Assembly (NCBI GenBank): GCA_028869615.1
Contig: JAGWRQ010000133.1
Location: 1-6,059, forward strand
Direction of reading: 5' to 3'
DNA: 6,059 bases
Source of the DNA: Candidatus Methylomirabilota bacterium
Lineage (GTDB): Bacteria > Methylomirabilota > Methylomirabilia > Methylomirabilales > Methylomirabilaceae
Shown: piece after piece, positions 1-5,181 of the stretch
Layout of the letters: the number at the start of each line of letters is the position of its first letter
Position numbering within the stretch: the first letter of the stretch is position 1
Notes under the pieces: model-generated
Told to the model about the DNA's origin: nothing
The model's database searches: none
Seen by the model: only the letters and a program-made list of their open reading frames with translations
Position numbers and translations under genes: made by a program

Positions 1-580
1 AACCAGATAGAGAAGCACGAACCTAAAGTATGAGTACGCCCAATGTATGTTCTGCATTGCCCGTATCTGTTGAATTAGCGCCTTCGCACCGTAGGAGAGC
101 TTTTCTGATTTTTCATCTCGGTCATAGTAGCCAGACACCCACTTGTCAATGACTCCATGGTACTTTGAATTAAAGCGTCCTGCTTCCTGGAGACTCGAGA
201 CAACGGCTCTCGGCTCATACTTCAAATCGCGAAGTAGAAAGAACTGAAGAAGGAGACTCGGATCTCGGTCACTCCTGTTGTCTATCAACACTTCTGCAAC
301 ATCAAAAATAAACTCATCTCGCACTTTTAGCGGATTGAGCAGGTCCTTTCTTTGGGCATGCATGTAAATGCCCCCAGCAATAATAAGCACGACGCAGGCA
401 ATGGCAATAGTATCTAAGATGCCAAAACTCTTCAAAGATCGTAGGGTCTTGTACGCGAGTGAGTAGAGAATCACTATTTTGCCTATGTGCTCTTCAAACA
501 GTCGCAATACTTCTGCGGCCCAGACCTGGTTTGTATGTTCAACTCTCACCGTGATAGAACCCACGTGCGAAAACAATCTA
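1..580 (-). pseudogene. 3' portion of a membrane-protein gene interrupted by the IS630 element
   Basis: This stretch reads open on the minus strand without a stop from the IS junction to base 1, so the gene continues beyond the window. Joined to the 5' part at 1717-1974, it supplies residues 87-279 of the reconstructed protein. A hydrophobic segment at residues 140-159 (ILDTIAIACVVLIIAGGIYM) is a convincing transmembrane helix, and a second hydrophobic run begins near residue 270 (FRFVLLYLV) at the window edge. Between them is a charged soluble region with several Asp-Arg pairs and an aromatic run (KWVSGYYDRDEKSEK). Base composition is much more AT-rich than the genes at the right end, which suggests foreign origin. 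I do not recognise the family. Without its start this fragment is unlikely to be made, so I call the locus a pseudogene. Confidence 0.75.
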
Positions 581-608
581 GTGTAGTGAGTCATAAATAA
601 CTTGACAT
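581..608 (+). repeat. Left terminal inverted repeat of the IS630 element
   Basis: Twelve outer bases match the right end perfectly. After an 8-base stretch that matches at only one position, an inner block (CTTGACAT at 601-608) matches CTTTACAT of the right end at 7 of 8 positions. The whole 28-bp end matches at 20 positions. The two-block layout resembles an outer cleavage site plus an inner transposase-binding site; that division of labour is inference. Confidence 0.85.
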
Positions 609-631
609 ATATCTACGCTATAAGCTATCCT
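602..631 (+). promoter_or_regulatory. Putative transposase promoter inside the left IS end
   Basis: A consensus -35 hexamer TTGACA at 602-607 is followed after 18 bp by TATCCT at 626-631, which matches four of six -10 positions. Transcription would begin within a few bases of the transposase ATG at 639, giving almost no leader. The -35 box sits within the inner block of the left inverted repeat, so transposase bound to its own end could repress this promoter. Box assignment is from sequence only. Confidence 0.4.
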
Positions 632-638
632 ATGAGAC

Positions 639-1718
639 ATGAGAACCGCAGCCCCTATCCGTTTGTCTTCCGAAGAGCGCTCGGTCTTGGCCACGTGGGC
701 GCATGGCAGACGCGTCCCATGGCGACTGGTGCAGCGTGCACGAATTGTCCAGATGGCGGCCGACGGTGGACTCAGTCAGGACATCGCACGGGCATTGGAC
801 ATCTCCAGGCCCACGGTGCAGCTGTGGCGGGAGCGGTTCCTGGCGCTGCGGTTGGCAGGGCTGGAGAAGGACGCGCCACGTCCTGGTCGTATCCCAAGCA
901 TTCCCGAGAAGAAAGTCCGTGCAGTCATCGAAGCCACGCTGCATACGACACCACCGCATGCGACCCACTGGAGCACACGCAGCATGGCCAAGACCCAGGG
1001 CCTCAGCCAAGCCACGATCCGTCGTATCTGGAAGCAACACCACCTCAAGCCCCATCTTGTCAAGACCTTCAAGATCAGCCGCGACAAATACTTTGTCGAG
1101 AAGCTCTACGATGTCGTTGGACTGTATCTCAATCCCCCAGACAAATCCCTTGTGCTGTGTGTCGACGAGAAAAGTCAAATCCAAGCCCTCGATCGCACCC
1201 AACCCGGTCTTCCGTTGAAGAAAGGCCGCTGCGGGACGATGACGCACGACTACAAACGCCACGGCACGACCACCCTCTTTGCGGCCCTCAGCATGCTCGA
1301 CGGCAAGGTGATCGGCGACTGCATGCCACGACATCGGCATCAAGAATTCATCCGCTTCCTCAAGAACATCGATGTCGAAATATCGCCCGAGCTCGATCTG
1401 CATCTGATCGTGGACAACTACGGGGCCCACAAGCATCCCCGCGTGACATCCTGGCTCCGGCGGCATCCACGGTTCCATCTGCACTTCATTCCGACTTCGA
1501 GCTCCTGGTTGAATTTGGTAGAGCGGTGGTTCCGCGAACTGAGTGATAAGCGCATTCGCCGTGGCAGCTTCGGGAACGTGCCGGAGTTGATCGCTGCCAT
1601 CAAAGACTATCTGGACAGTCACAACCAGAACCCGCGAGTATTTGTATGGACCGCCTCGGTGGAGCACATTTTGACCAAGGTCGCCAAATGTAAAGAAGCG
1701 TTGGACTCACTACACTAG
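639..1718 (+). CDS. IS630-family DDE transposase
   Basis: A 359-residue transposase that moves the surrounding element by cutting at its ends and inserting at TA. The N-terminus (about 8-85) is a helix-turn-helix DNA-binding region with the family-typical run LSQDIARALDISRPTVQLW, followed by a second winged-helix-like segment to about 145. The catalytic DDE domain has D176 (CVDEKSQ), D259 (LIVDNYGAHKHP) and E295 (SWLNLVERWF), with 35 residues between the second Asp and the Glu, inside the range seen in IS630 relatives. Length and motifs are intact. I chose ATG 639 because it begins a frame that covers the family N-terminus; there is no clear Shine-Dalgarno. The last codon is base 1715, the final base of the element, and the TAG stop (1716-1718) is made of the duplicated TA plus the G of the target CTAG. 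Long antisense frames across the gene are shadows. Confidence 0.95.
   Translation: MRTAAPIRLSSEERSVLATWAHGRRVPWRLVQRARIVQMAADGGLSQDIARALDISRPTVQLWRERFLALRLAGLEKDAPRPGRIPSIPEKKVRAVIEATLHTTPPHATHWSTRSMAKTQGLSQATIRRIWKQHHLKPHLVKTFKISRDKYFVEKLYDVVGLYLNPPDKSLVLCVDEKSQIQALDRTQPGLPLKKGRCGTMTHDYKRHGTTTLFAALSMLDGKVIGDCMPRHRHQEFIRFLKNIDVEISPELDLHLIVDNYGAHKHPRVTSWLRRHPRFHLHFIPTSSSWLNLVERWFRELSDKRIRRGSFGNVPELIAAIKDYLDSHNQNPRVFVWTASVEHILTKVAKCKEALDSLH
1688..1715 (-). repeat. Right terminal inverted repeat of the IS630 element
   Basis: This is the complement of the left end: perfect for the outer 12 bp (1704-1715), with an inner 7-of-8 block at 1688-1695. It lies wholly inside the transposase reading frame and encodes its last nine residues. 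Together with the flanking bases it completes the stop codon, see the transposase entry. Confidence 0.85.
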
Positions 1719-1974
1719 TTGCTCCTTCCAATACCATCTCCGTGGATACAATGGTACCGGAGTCCTTCAATTCTCCTAGGGCCCTGGTCGTAATCCAATG
1801 AAAGAATTTATCCTCAAAAAGAACCTCGATTTGCCGCCCGTAGAAAACTTCCTGTGGCCATTTGTTAAATAGCTCAGCCATCAGGGCTGCCTTGGCCTCG
1901 TCGATCTTTCTATCGCGTGGCCATTCGTCTGCCACCTCTTCATAGTATTGCCACTCGTCCTCAAAATCAGCCAT
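1717..1974 (-). pseudogene. 5' portion of the IS-interrupted membrane-protein gene
   Basis: Starts at ATG 1974 and encodes 86 native residues before the IS junction. As it stands the frame runs on into the antisense of the transposase and stops at 1600, giving a 124-residue hybrid with 38 IS-derived residues. The native part is acidic at first (residues 1-20, many Asp/Glu/Trp), then from about residue 25 to 75 looks like a compact helical or winged-helix domain (VFYGRQIEVLFED, then HWITTRALGELKDSGTI resembling a recognition helix and wing). That reading is tentative. No in-frame upstream ATG is possible because a TGA precedes in frame; the Shine-Dalgarno is poor (GGA at 6-8 nt). It overlaps the upstream small frame by 8 nt, suggesting translational coupling within an operon. 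The product would be a soluble N-terminal domain joined to a membrane segment; the family is unknown to me. Confidence 0.8.
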
Positions 1975-2247
1975 CTCGATCCAATTGAATAAGTGCTTTT
2001 TTCATGGCTAGCATTAGCATTAAGTGCTCTTGCGTACCTTCTAGCACAAACTTAAGCACGCGTCAAAGTATTCAGCTCGGGGAACTGGATCCCAGGTCAA
2101 GCCAGGAATGACAATCGGCTGCGGTGATCGGTCACCGTCATGAAGACGATAATCCGGTAGCTATCCAATCATTGCGCCTCGTTTCCTCGCCACGTCCCTG
2201 GAGCCTTTCTTTAACCGCCTGACGAGCTCTTCATTCGCAAGGGGCAT
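1967..2247 (-). pseudogene. Probable decayed small gene upstream of the interrupted gene
   Basis: From ATG 2247 the minus strand encodes 28 residues (start MPLANEELVRRLKKGSRD) to a TAG at 2161-2163. In the same frame it continues for at least 33 codons of plausible coding sequence (including PQPIVIPGLTWDPVPRAEYF). A one-base shift between 2041 and 2065 would join this to a second frame (VLKFVLEGTQEHLMLMLAMK and following) that ends with TGA at 1967-1969, overlapping the downstream start by 8 nt. Repairing one stop and adding one base gives a protein of about 93 residues. The operon-type overlap favours the last frame being real. Alternatives are a short genuine 28-residue gene or chance open frames; I recognise no family. 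The 2044-2250 stretch otherwise contains no gene I can support. Confidence 0.4.
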
Positions 2248-2255
2248 ATTCAGTC

Positions 2256-2284
2256 TTGACACCCGTACCCACAATGGGTACATT
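2256..2284 (+). promoter_or_regulatory. Sigma-70-type promoter of the wHTH-MNT gene
   Basis: TTGACA at 2256-2261 is a perfect -35 hexamer. After exactly 17 bp, TACATT at 2279-2284 matches four of six -10 positions. Transcription would start around 2290-2292, a few bases before ATG 2295, so the mRNA would be essentially leaderless. This is also why a TTG start at 2256 is unlikely: it lies in the -35 box. Confidence 0.6.
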
Positions 2285-2302
2285 CGTACCCAAAATGAGT
2301 AC
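2265..2302. promoter_or_regulatory. Tandem palindromic operator over the wHTH-MNT promoter and start codon
   Basis: Two 17-bp dyads lie in tandem: GTACCC-ACAAT-GGGTAC at 2265-2281 (perfect 6-bp arms) and GTACCC-AAAAT-GAGTAC at 2286-2302 (one mismatch). Their centres, 2273 and 2294, are 21 bp apart, two helical turns, so two dimers would bind the same face of the DNA. The first dyad covers the spacer and part of the -10 box; the second covers the predicted transcription start and the ATG. The position suggests autorepression by the adjacent winged-helix protein; that link is inference. Confidence 0.7.
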
Positions 2303-2921
2303 AGTCAGCAAAAGCTCATCTCTGGCTTCTGTGCTTTTTGGGAAAGCCCGCCGGGCGATCTTGGCTTTGCTTTACGGCCATCCGGATGAATCGTTTTATG
2401 TCCGCCAGGTGGTCCGCGCCGCCGGAATCGGCCACGGGGCGGCTCAAAGGGAGCTAACCCGACTGGCACAAGCAGGCATTCTGTATCGAGCGGGGCGGGG
2501 AAGACAGGTCTATTACCAGGCTAATCCCCAGTGTACGATTTTTGAGGAACTGAAGAGTTTAGTAGTGAAAACAGCCGGGGTTGCGGATGTCCTACGCGCT
2601 GCTTTGTTGCCCCTTGCTGAACGCATCCAGGCCGCCTTCATCTTTGGTTCAATGGCCGAAGGCCGGCAAAAACAGGAAAGTGACGTGGACCTTTTAGTCA
2701 TCGGAAACGTCAGCTTGCGAGAGGTGGTGACGGCCTTGTCCCAAGCACAAACAACCCTCGGCAGGGAAGTCAATCCAACCGTTTATCCGCCGGAGGAATT
2801 TCGCCAGAAACTGGCCCAGGGCCATCATTTTTTAAAATCGCTGGTCAAGAATCCCCGCATTTTTCTGATTGGAGACGAGCATGAGCTTGAAAGATTGGGC
2901 GAAAAACGGCTGGCTCGTTGA
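2295..2921 (+). CDS. wHTH (ArsR-like) and MNT-type nucleotidyltransferase fusion protein
   Basis: A 208-residue protein counted from ATG 2295. Residues about 10-75 form an ArsR-like winged helix (KARRAILALLYGHPDESFYV opening, then AAQRELTRLAQAGILYRAG as recognition helix and wing, ending RQVYYQANP). Residues about 105-195 are a Pol-beta-type minimal nucleotidyltransferase with the signature GS-x10-DxD: G118, S119, D130, D132 (FGSMAEG...ESDVDLLVIG). The third acidic residue usual in active enzymes may be replaced: the matching strand reads EVNP with Asn160. Proteins of this type are commonly paired with a downstream HEPN protein, as antitoxin and repressor; some MNT antitoxins nucleotidylate the toxin. 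Here the HEPN gene is truncated, so this looks like an orphan. A longer TTG start at 2256 would be in the -35 box, and ATG 2274 lies in the operator. The ATG at 2295 matches the usual N-terminus of the family. Confidence 0.88.
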   Translation: MSTVSKSSSLASVLFGKARRAILALLYGHPDESFYVRQVVRAAGIGHGAAQRELTRLAQAGILYRAGRGRQVYYQANPQCTIFEELKSLVVKTAGVADVLRAALLPLAERIQAAFIFGSMAEGRQKQESDVDLLVIGNVSLREVVTALSQAQTTLGREVNPTVYPPEEFRQKLAQGHHFLKSLVKNPRIFLIGDEHELERLGEKRLAR

Positions 2922-3060
2922 GCACCAAGCCAGCCGCCAAGAAAGGGTACATGCCGTATGGATATCTTGTCACATGGGCTTTGGGGTGGGATCGCCTTCG
3001 GACGGGCAAACCGGCGGAGTTTCAGCCTGGCGTTTTCGTTTGGCATTCTCCCGGATCTAG
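2881..3060 (+). pseudogene. Truncated HEPN-domain gene (toxin partner remnant)
   Basis: ATG 2881 lies inside the 3' end of the nucleotidyltransferase gene (41-nt overlap), the normal place for a coupled partner gene. The first 21 residues (MSLKDWAKNGWLVEHQASRQ plus E) match from memory the characteristic opening of the small HEPN proteins encoded next to wHTH-MNT genes. After about base 2943 the frame changes character: 38 residues rich in Gly, Ser and Trp that only shadow the hydrolase gene, ending at TAG 3058-3060. The R-x4-6-H catalytic motif and the helical bundle of a HEPN domain are absent. This indicates loss of nearly all of the partner gene by deletion or recombination at about 2944. 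The assignment rests on a short N-terminal match and gene position. Confidence 0.6.
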
Positions 3061-3482
3061 TGCCGTTTGGCCCCTTCTACGTCGCCGTCCTCCTCGGGCT
3101 TGCTCAGCGGCCGCATTTCGGTCACGAACCCCCTGATCCGTCCCTCTTCCCGGATTACGTCCATCGCGCCTACAGTGTCACGCACAGCCTGGTCGTCTTC
3201 CTCCTAGCCTTTGCGCTTCTGTGGATGGTATTCCGGAAGCCGATCTGGGAGTCCGTGGCTTGGGGGCTCCATATTCTCTTTGATATCTTCACGCATTCGT
3301 TCCGATTTTTCCCCACTCCGTTTCTCTGGCCGATTTCGGATTTCAAGGTCAACGGCTGGCATTGGGGCCGGTCTGAGATCTTCATCCCCAACGTGGTTTT
3401 GCTTGTACTGCTCTATGTCTGGTTCTTGTATCGCCGGCGGAGGGTACGGAAAGGTCCAACAGAAGCGTTTTTCCGAAGGTAG
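2958..3482 (+). CDS. YdjM-like (DUF457) membrane-bound metal-dependent hydrolase
   Basis: A 174-residue integral membrane protein of the family often labelled metal-dependent hydrolase or YdjM-like; its true substrate is generally unknown. Features visible: the N-terminal MDILSHGLWGG with H6, D33 after the first hydrophobic stretch (GILPDLVPF), H76 in the VTHSLVV segment, and the H-x3-D-x3-H signature LHILFDIFTH with H105, D109 and H113, a likely metal site. Hydrophobic segments lie at about 22-48, 73-91, 98-110 and 142-158, and the C-terminus is a basic tail (YRRRRVRKGP). ATG 2958 is preceded by AAAGGG at 2942-2947, about 10 nt away. Another ATG at 2951 is in a different frame. It begins 14 nt after the likely junction with the HEPN remnant; length fits the family, so its own start seems intact. 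It converges on the YCII gene with 27 nt between their stops. Confidence 0.8.
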   Translation: MDILSHGLWGGIAFGRANRRSFSLAFSFGILPDLVPFGPFYVAVLLGLAQRPHFGHEPPDPSLFPDYVHRAYSVTHSLVVFLLAFALLWMVFRKPIWESVAWGLHILFDIFTHSFRFFPTPFLWPISDFKVNGWHWGRSEIFIPNVVLLVLLYVWFLYRRRRVRKGPTEAFFRR

Positions 3483-3509
3483 GTTGGAAACTTGGTGAAG
3501 GGCGGGTGA

Positions 3510-3818
3510 TCAGAGAGCTTCGGTGCGAATCGGTACCTCTGCGTCCGCGCCGACCACCGTCGTCCACTCGCGAACCCGCCAGCGAGTCACCACACCGTGT
3601 GCGACGTACGGGTCGGCCGCAGCGAATGCCTCGGCCACCGCAGGTGAAGGACCACGGAAGAGCAGCACCACTCCGTCAGCAGGGTTGGCGAGCGCGCCGC
3701 CGAGGACCAGTTCTCCGCGCGCAACGGCTTGGCGCGCGTGCTCCAGATGCGCCTTGCGAAAGGGCTGTCGCCGCTCGGTGTAATCGGGGACAACGTCGTA
3801 AAACAGTAGATAATGCAT
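3510..3818 (-). CDS. YCII-family protein
   Basis: A 102-residue protein of the YCII-related (ferredoxin-like alpha/beta) superfamily; members are small cytosolic proteins or domains, some with enzymatic roles, with no function assignable here. It opens with MHYLLFYDVVPDY, a typical first strand, then R21-x2-H24 in the first helix (FRKAHLEHARQAVARGEL), a GGAL turn at 40-43, the strand GVVLLFRGPS, and the conserved D69-P70 in FAAADPYVAHG. Position of H24 and D69-P70 agrees with the putative active-site residues of the family. I chose ATG 3818 because GGAAGGA lies 6-12 nt upstream; extending the frame to 3905 would translate into the tRNA gene. It follows the tRNA-Ala gene by 26 nt on the same strand and may be released from a shared transcript. 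Confidence 0.85.
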   Translation of the reverse strand: MHYLLFYDVVPDYTERRQPFRKAHLEHARQAVARGELVLGGALANPADGVVLLFRGPSPAVAEAFAAADPYVAHGVVTRWRVREWTTVVGADAEVPIRTEAL

Positions 3819-3844
3819 TAGGCATCCTTCCTGCGGGTGGAAGT

Positions 3845-3920
3845 TGGTGGAGGGTAGGGGATTCGAACCCCCGACCTCGGCGTTGCGAACGCCGCGCTCT
3901 CCCAACTGAGCTAACCCCCC
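3845..3920 (-). tRNA. tRNA-Ala (anticodon CGC)
   Basis: The reverse complement folds into a complete 76-nt cloverleaf including an encoded 3' CCA. The acceptor stem GGGGGGT pairs with ACCCTCC and includes the G3-U70 wobble pair that identifies alanine tRNAs. The D arm is GCTC/GAGC, the anticodon stem CGGCG/CGCCG with loop TTCGCAA giving anticodon CGC, and the T arm has GGGGG/CCCCT around TTCGAAT. The CGC anticodon reads GCG, a codon expected to be common in a GC-rich genome. It stands alone rather than in an rRNA operon. Confidence 0.97.
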
Positions 3921-3930
3921 CCATGGAAGC

Positions 3931-3965
3931 AGCGTTCAGCACTCAGCGATCGGCTTTCAGCGTGT
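3931..3965. repeat. Degenerate 7-bp tandem repeat (AGCNNTC) upstream of tRNA-Ala
   Basis: Five consecutive heptads follow the pattern AGCNNTC: AGCGTTC, AGCACTC, AGCGATC, GGCTTTC and AGCGTGT, the last two imperfect. The array begins 11 bp from the 5' end of the tRNA. The remaining intergenic bases 3966-4073 hold no gene, and I see no convincing terminator there. Such heptad arrays can occur as dispersed intergenic repeats; whether this one recurs elsewhere cannot be seen from this window. Confidence 0.55.
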
Positions 3966-4073
3966 GTGGGGCTTCCTTGGTAAACGACTGATCGCCAGGA
4001 CTGAAGGCGTCAATAAATTAGCGGAAAGCGGCTGGTTTGTCCAGTGGCCTTTTTGGGTAGGGCGTGAAGTGGA

Positions 4074-4664
4074 TCAGTCGCATTGCTGGCGTACGATGCG
4101 CAAGAGATCCTCGGTGGTGTAGATTGACTCCATCGCATACCCACTTTTCAGTAGCTCCTCGCGGCCGCCTTCCTGGCGGTCCACAAGCGCCAGTACCTTG
4201 ACGATCTGAAAGCCGGCATGCAGCGCGCCGTCGATTGCCTTGAGGGTCGAGGCTCCTGTCGTGACGACATCCTCAATAATCACAACCCTCGCGCCCGGCT
4301 GCTCGAACCCCTCCACCCATTTCTGGGTTCCATGACCTTTCGGCTCCTTTCGGACGCTGAAGGCCTGAATCGGTTCCCCTGCGAGGGCGCTGTGATAGGC
4401 GACGGCGTAGGCAATGGGATCGGCGCCAAGCGTGAGTCCTCCGACGGCGACGATCCGCTCACTATCCTTTCGTTCTATAACCTTGATCTGCTCGAAGAAG
4501 AGCCGGCCGAGGAGCGGCATCGCCTCTGACATGAATGTCGTCTGCTTGCAGTTGATGTAGTAACGGCTCTTTCGGCCGGATGCCAGGGTGAAGACCGGCT
4601 CGGCGCTGTACTGGAAGGAGTGCTGAACCAGCAATCTCAGGAGTTGGTCTTTTGGGGTTTCCAC
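4074..4664 (-). CDS. pyrE: Orotate phosphoribosyltransferase
   Basis: A 196-residue cytosolic enzyme that joins orotate and PRPP to give orotidine 5'-phosphate, the fifth step of de novo pyrimidine synthesis. The segment FTLASGRKSRYYINCK (25-40) is the characteristic N-terminal orotate-enzyme signature. GGLTLGADPIA (75-85) follows, then the flexible-loop lysines in FSVRKEPKGHGT (102-113), and the 5'-phosphoribosyl binding motif VVIIEDVVTTGAST (127-140) with E131 and D132. ALVDRQEGG (159-167) is the conserved segment near the orotate pocket. Length is typical. The start is GTG 4664; no in-frame ATG lies near upstream, and no Shine-Dalgarno precedes it, so coupling to msrA (33 nt upstream) may help. 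The ATG at 4680 is in another frame. Feedback or attenuation cannot be seen. Confidence 0.95.
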   Translation of the reverse strand: METPKDQLLRLLVQHSFQYSAEPVFTLASGRKSRYYINCKQTTFMSEAMPLLGRLFFEQIKVIERKDSERIVAVGGLTLGADPIAYAVAYHSALAGEPIQAFSVRKEPKGHGTQKWVEGFEQPGARVVIIEDVVTTGASTLKAIDGALHAGFQIVKVLALVDRQEGGREELLKSGYAMESIYTTEDLLRIVRQQCD

Positions 4665-4697
4665 GGGGGTGAGAATACATGAGGAAGGTGGAGTTGT

Positions 4698-5168
4698 CTA
4701 GATCGTACAGCGGGGCTGAGCCCGCTTCTCCAGGTATTGCTGGTGGTATTCCTCTGCCCGGTAAAAGGTCGAGGCCGGTGTAAGCTCGGTCACGATCGGC
4801 TGCTGGTGCTTTCCGCTGAGTTCCAGTTTTTGTTTGGACGCGAGCGCCGCGGCCTGCTGGTCGGCATCGTGGAAGAAGATCGCCGAGCGGTACTGTGTGC
4901 CGAGATCCGGCCCCTGACGATTCAGGGTGGTTGGGTCATGGATCGACCAGAAGAGAGCGAGGAGCTCGTCGTAGGAGACCTGCGAAGGATCGTACTCTAC
5001 CTCGACAACCTCCGCATGGCCGGTCGTGCCGGAGCACACATCATGGTACGTCGGGTTCTCGAAGGAGCCGCCCATGTATCCGACTGCCGTGGCGATCACG
5101 CCCGGCAGTCGGCGAAACGCGGCTTCGACACCCCAGAAGCAGCCCGCCCCAAACGTGGCCTTTTTCAT
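4698..5168 (-). CDS. msrA: Peptide methionine-S-sulfoxide reductase MsrA
   Basis: A 156-residue enzyme that reduces the S-epimer of methionine sulfoxide in proteins or free methionine, using thioredoxin, in the cytosol. The catalytic motif GCFWG is at 9-13 with nucleophile C10. Conserved stretches follow: VGYMGG (29-34), [17 protein letters not shown] (45-61), [20 protein letters not shown] (73-92) followed by YRS, and EEYHQQYL (139-146). C154 near the C-terminus is a plausible resolving cysteine for a disulfide relay. ATG 5168 puts GCFWG at the usual distance from the N-terminus; a longer frame to 5321 overlaps the upstream gene and has no family similarity. The start lies 13 nt after the DUF427 stop, with a poor Shine-Dalgarno, so translation may depend on the upstream gene. 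Confidence 0.96.
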   Translation of the reverse strand: MKKATFGAGCFWGVEAAFRRLPGVIATAVGYMGGSFENPTYHDVCSGTTGHAEVVEVEYDPSQVSYDELLALFWSIHDPTTLNRQGPDLGTQYRSAIFFHDADQQAAALASKQKLELSGKHQQPIVTELTPASTFYRAEEYHQQYLEKRAQPRCTI

Positions 5169-5181
5169 CGGTATGCGAGGG

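Larger units (their letters stand above)
581..1715 (+). mobile_element. Complete IS630-family insertion sequence
   Basis: A 1135-bp element bounded by perfect 12-bp terminal inverted repeats (GTGTAGTGAGTC at 581-592 and its complement at 1704-1715). It is flanked by the TA dinucleotide at 579-580 and 1716-1717, as expected for IS630/Tc1-mariner type insertion at TA. The pre-insertion target reads CTAG. It carries one transposase gene in the family-typical layout and nothing else. Ends, transposase and duplication all look intact, so the copy may be active and the insertion recent. The disrupted gene frame is restored exactly when 1135 bp plus one TA are removed, which fixes the borders independently. 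Confidence 0.95.

Noticed and set aside
630..1667. A 345-codon open frame on the minus strand opposite the transposase, and a 314-codon plus frame at 602-1546
   Set aside because: Both are shadows of the transposase: the translations are low in recognisable motifs and rich in Arg, Pro, His and Ser, and the 639-1718 frame has complete HTH and DDE motifs.
2945..2957. GGGTAC at 2945-2950 as a third operator half-site at the HEPN junction
   Set aside because: A lone 6-bp half-site without a partner arm; chance is a sufficient explanation, and the second arm (CCGTAT) does not pair.
3492..3510. Imperfect direct copy of the tRNA-Ala 3' end (15 of 19 bases match 3844-3862), a possible attachment site
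   Set aside because: The match is imperfect and G-rich. It would bracket only the YCII gene rather than the accessory half, and no integrase is present.
3506..3991. A 161-codon plus-strand frame across the YCII and tRNA genes
   Set aside because: It translates the complement of the tRNA and of the YCII gene, and its sequence has the Arg/Pro-rich look of an antisense shadow in GC-rich DNA.
4028..4056. Short hairpin CTGG-TTTGT-CCAG followed by five T on the plus strand, as a terminator
   Set aside because: Only a 4-bp stem with unpaired bases before the T run, and no plus-strand gene ends nearby; on the minus strand there is no T tract after it.
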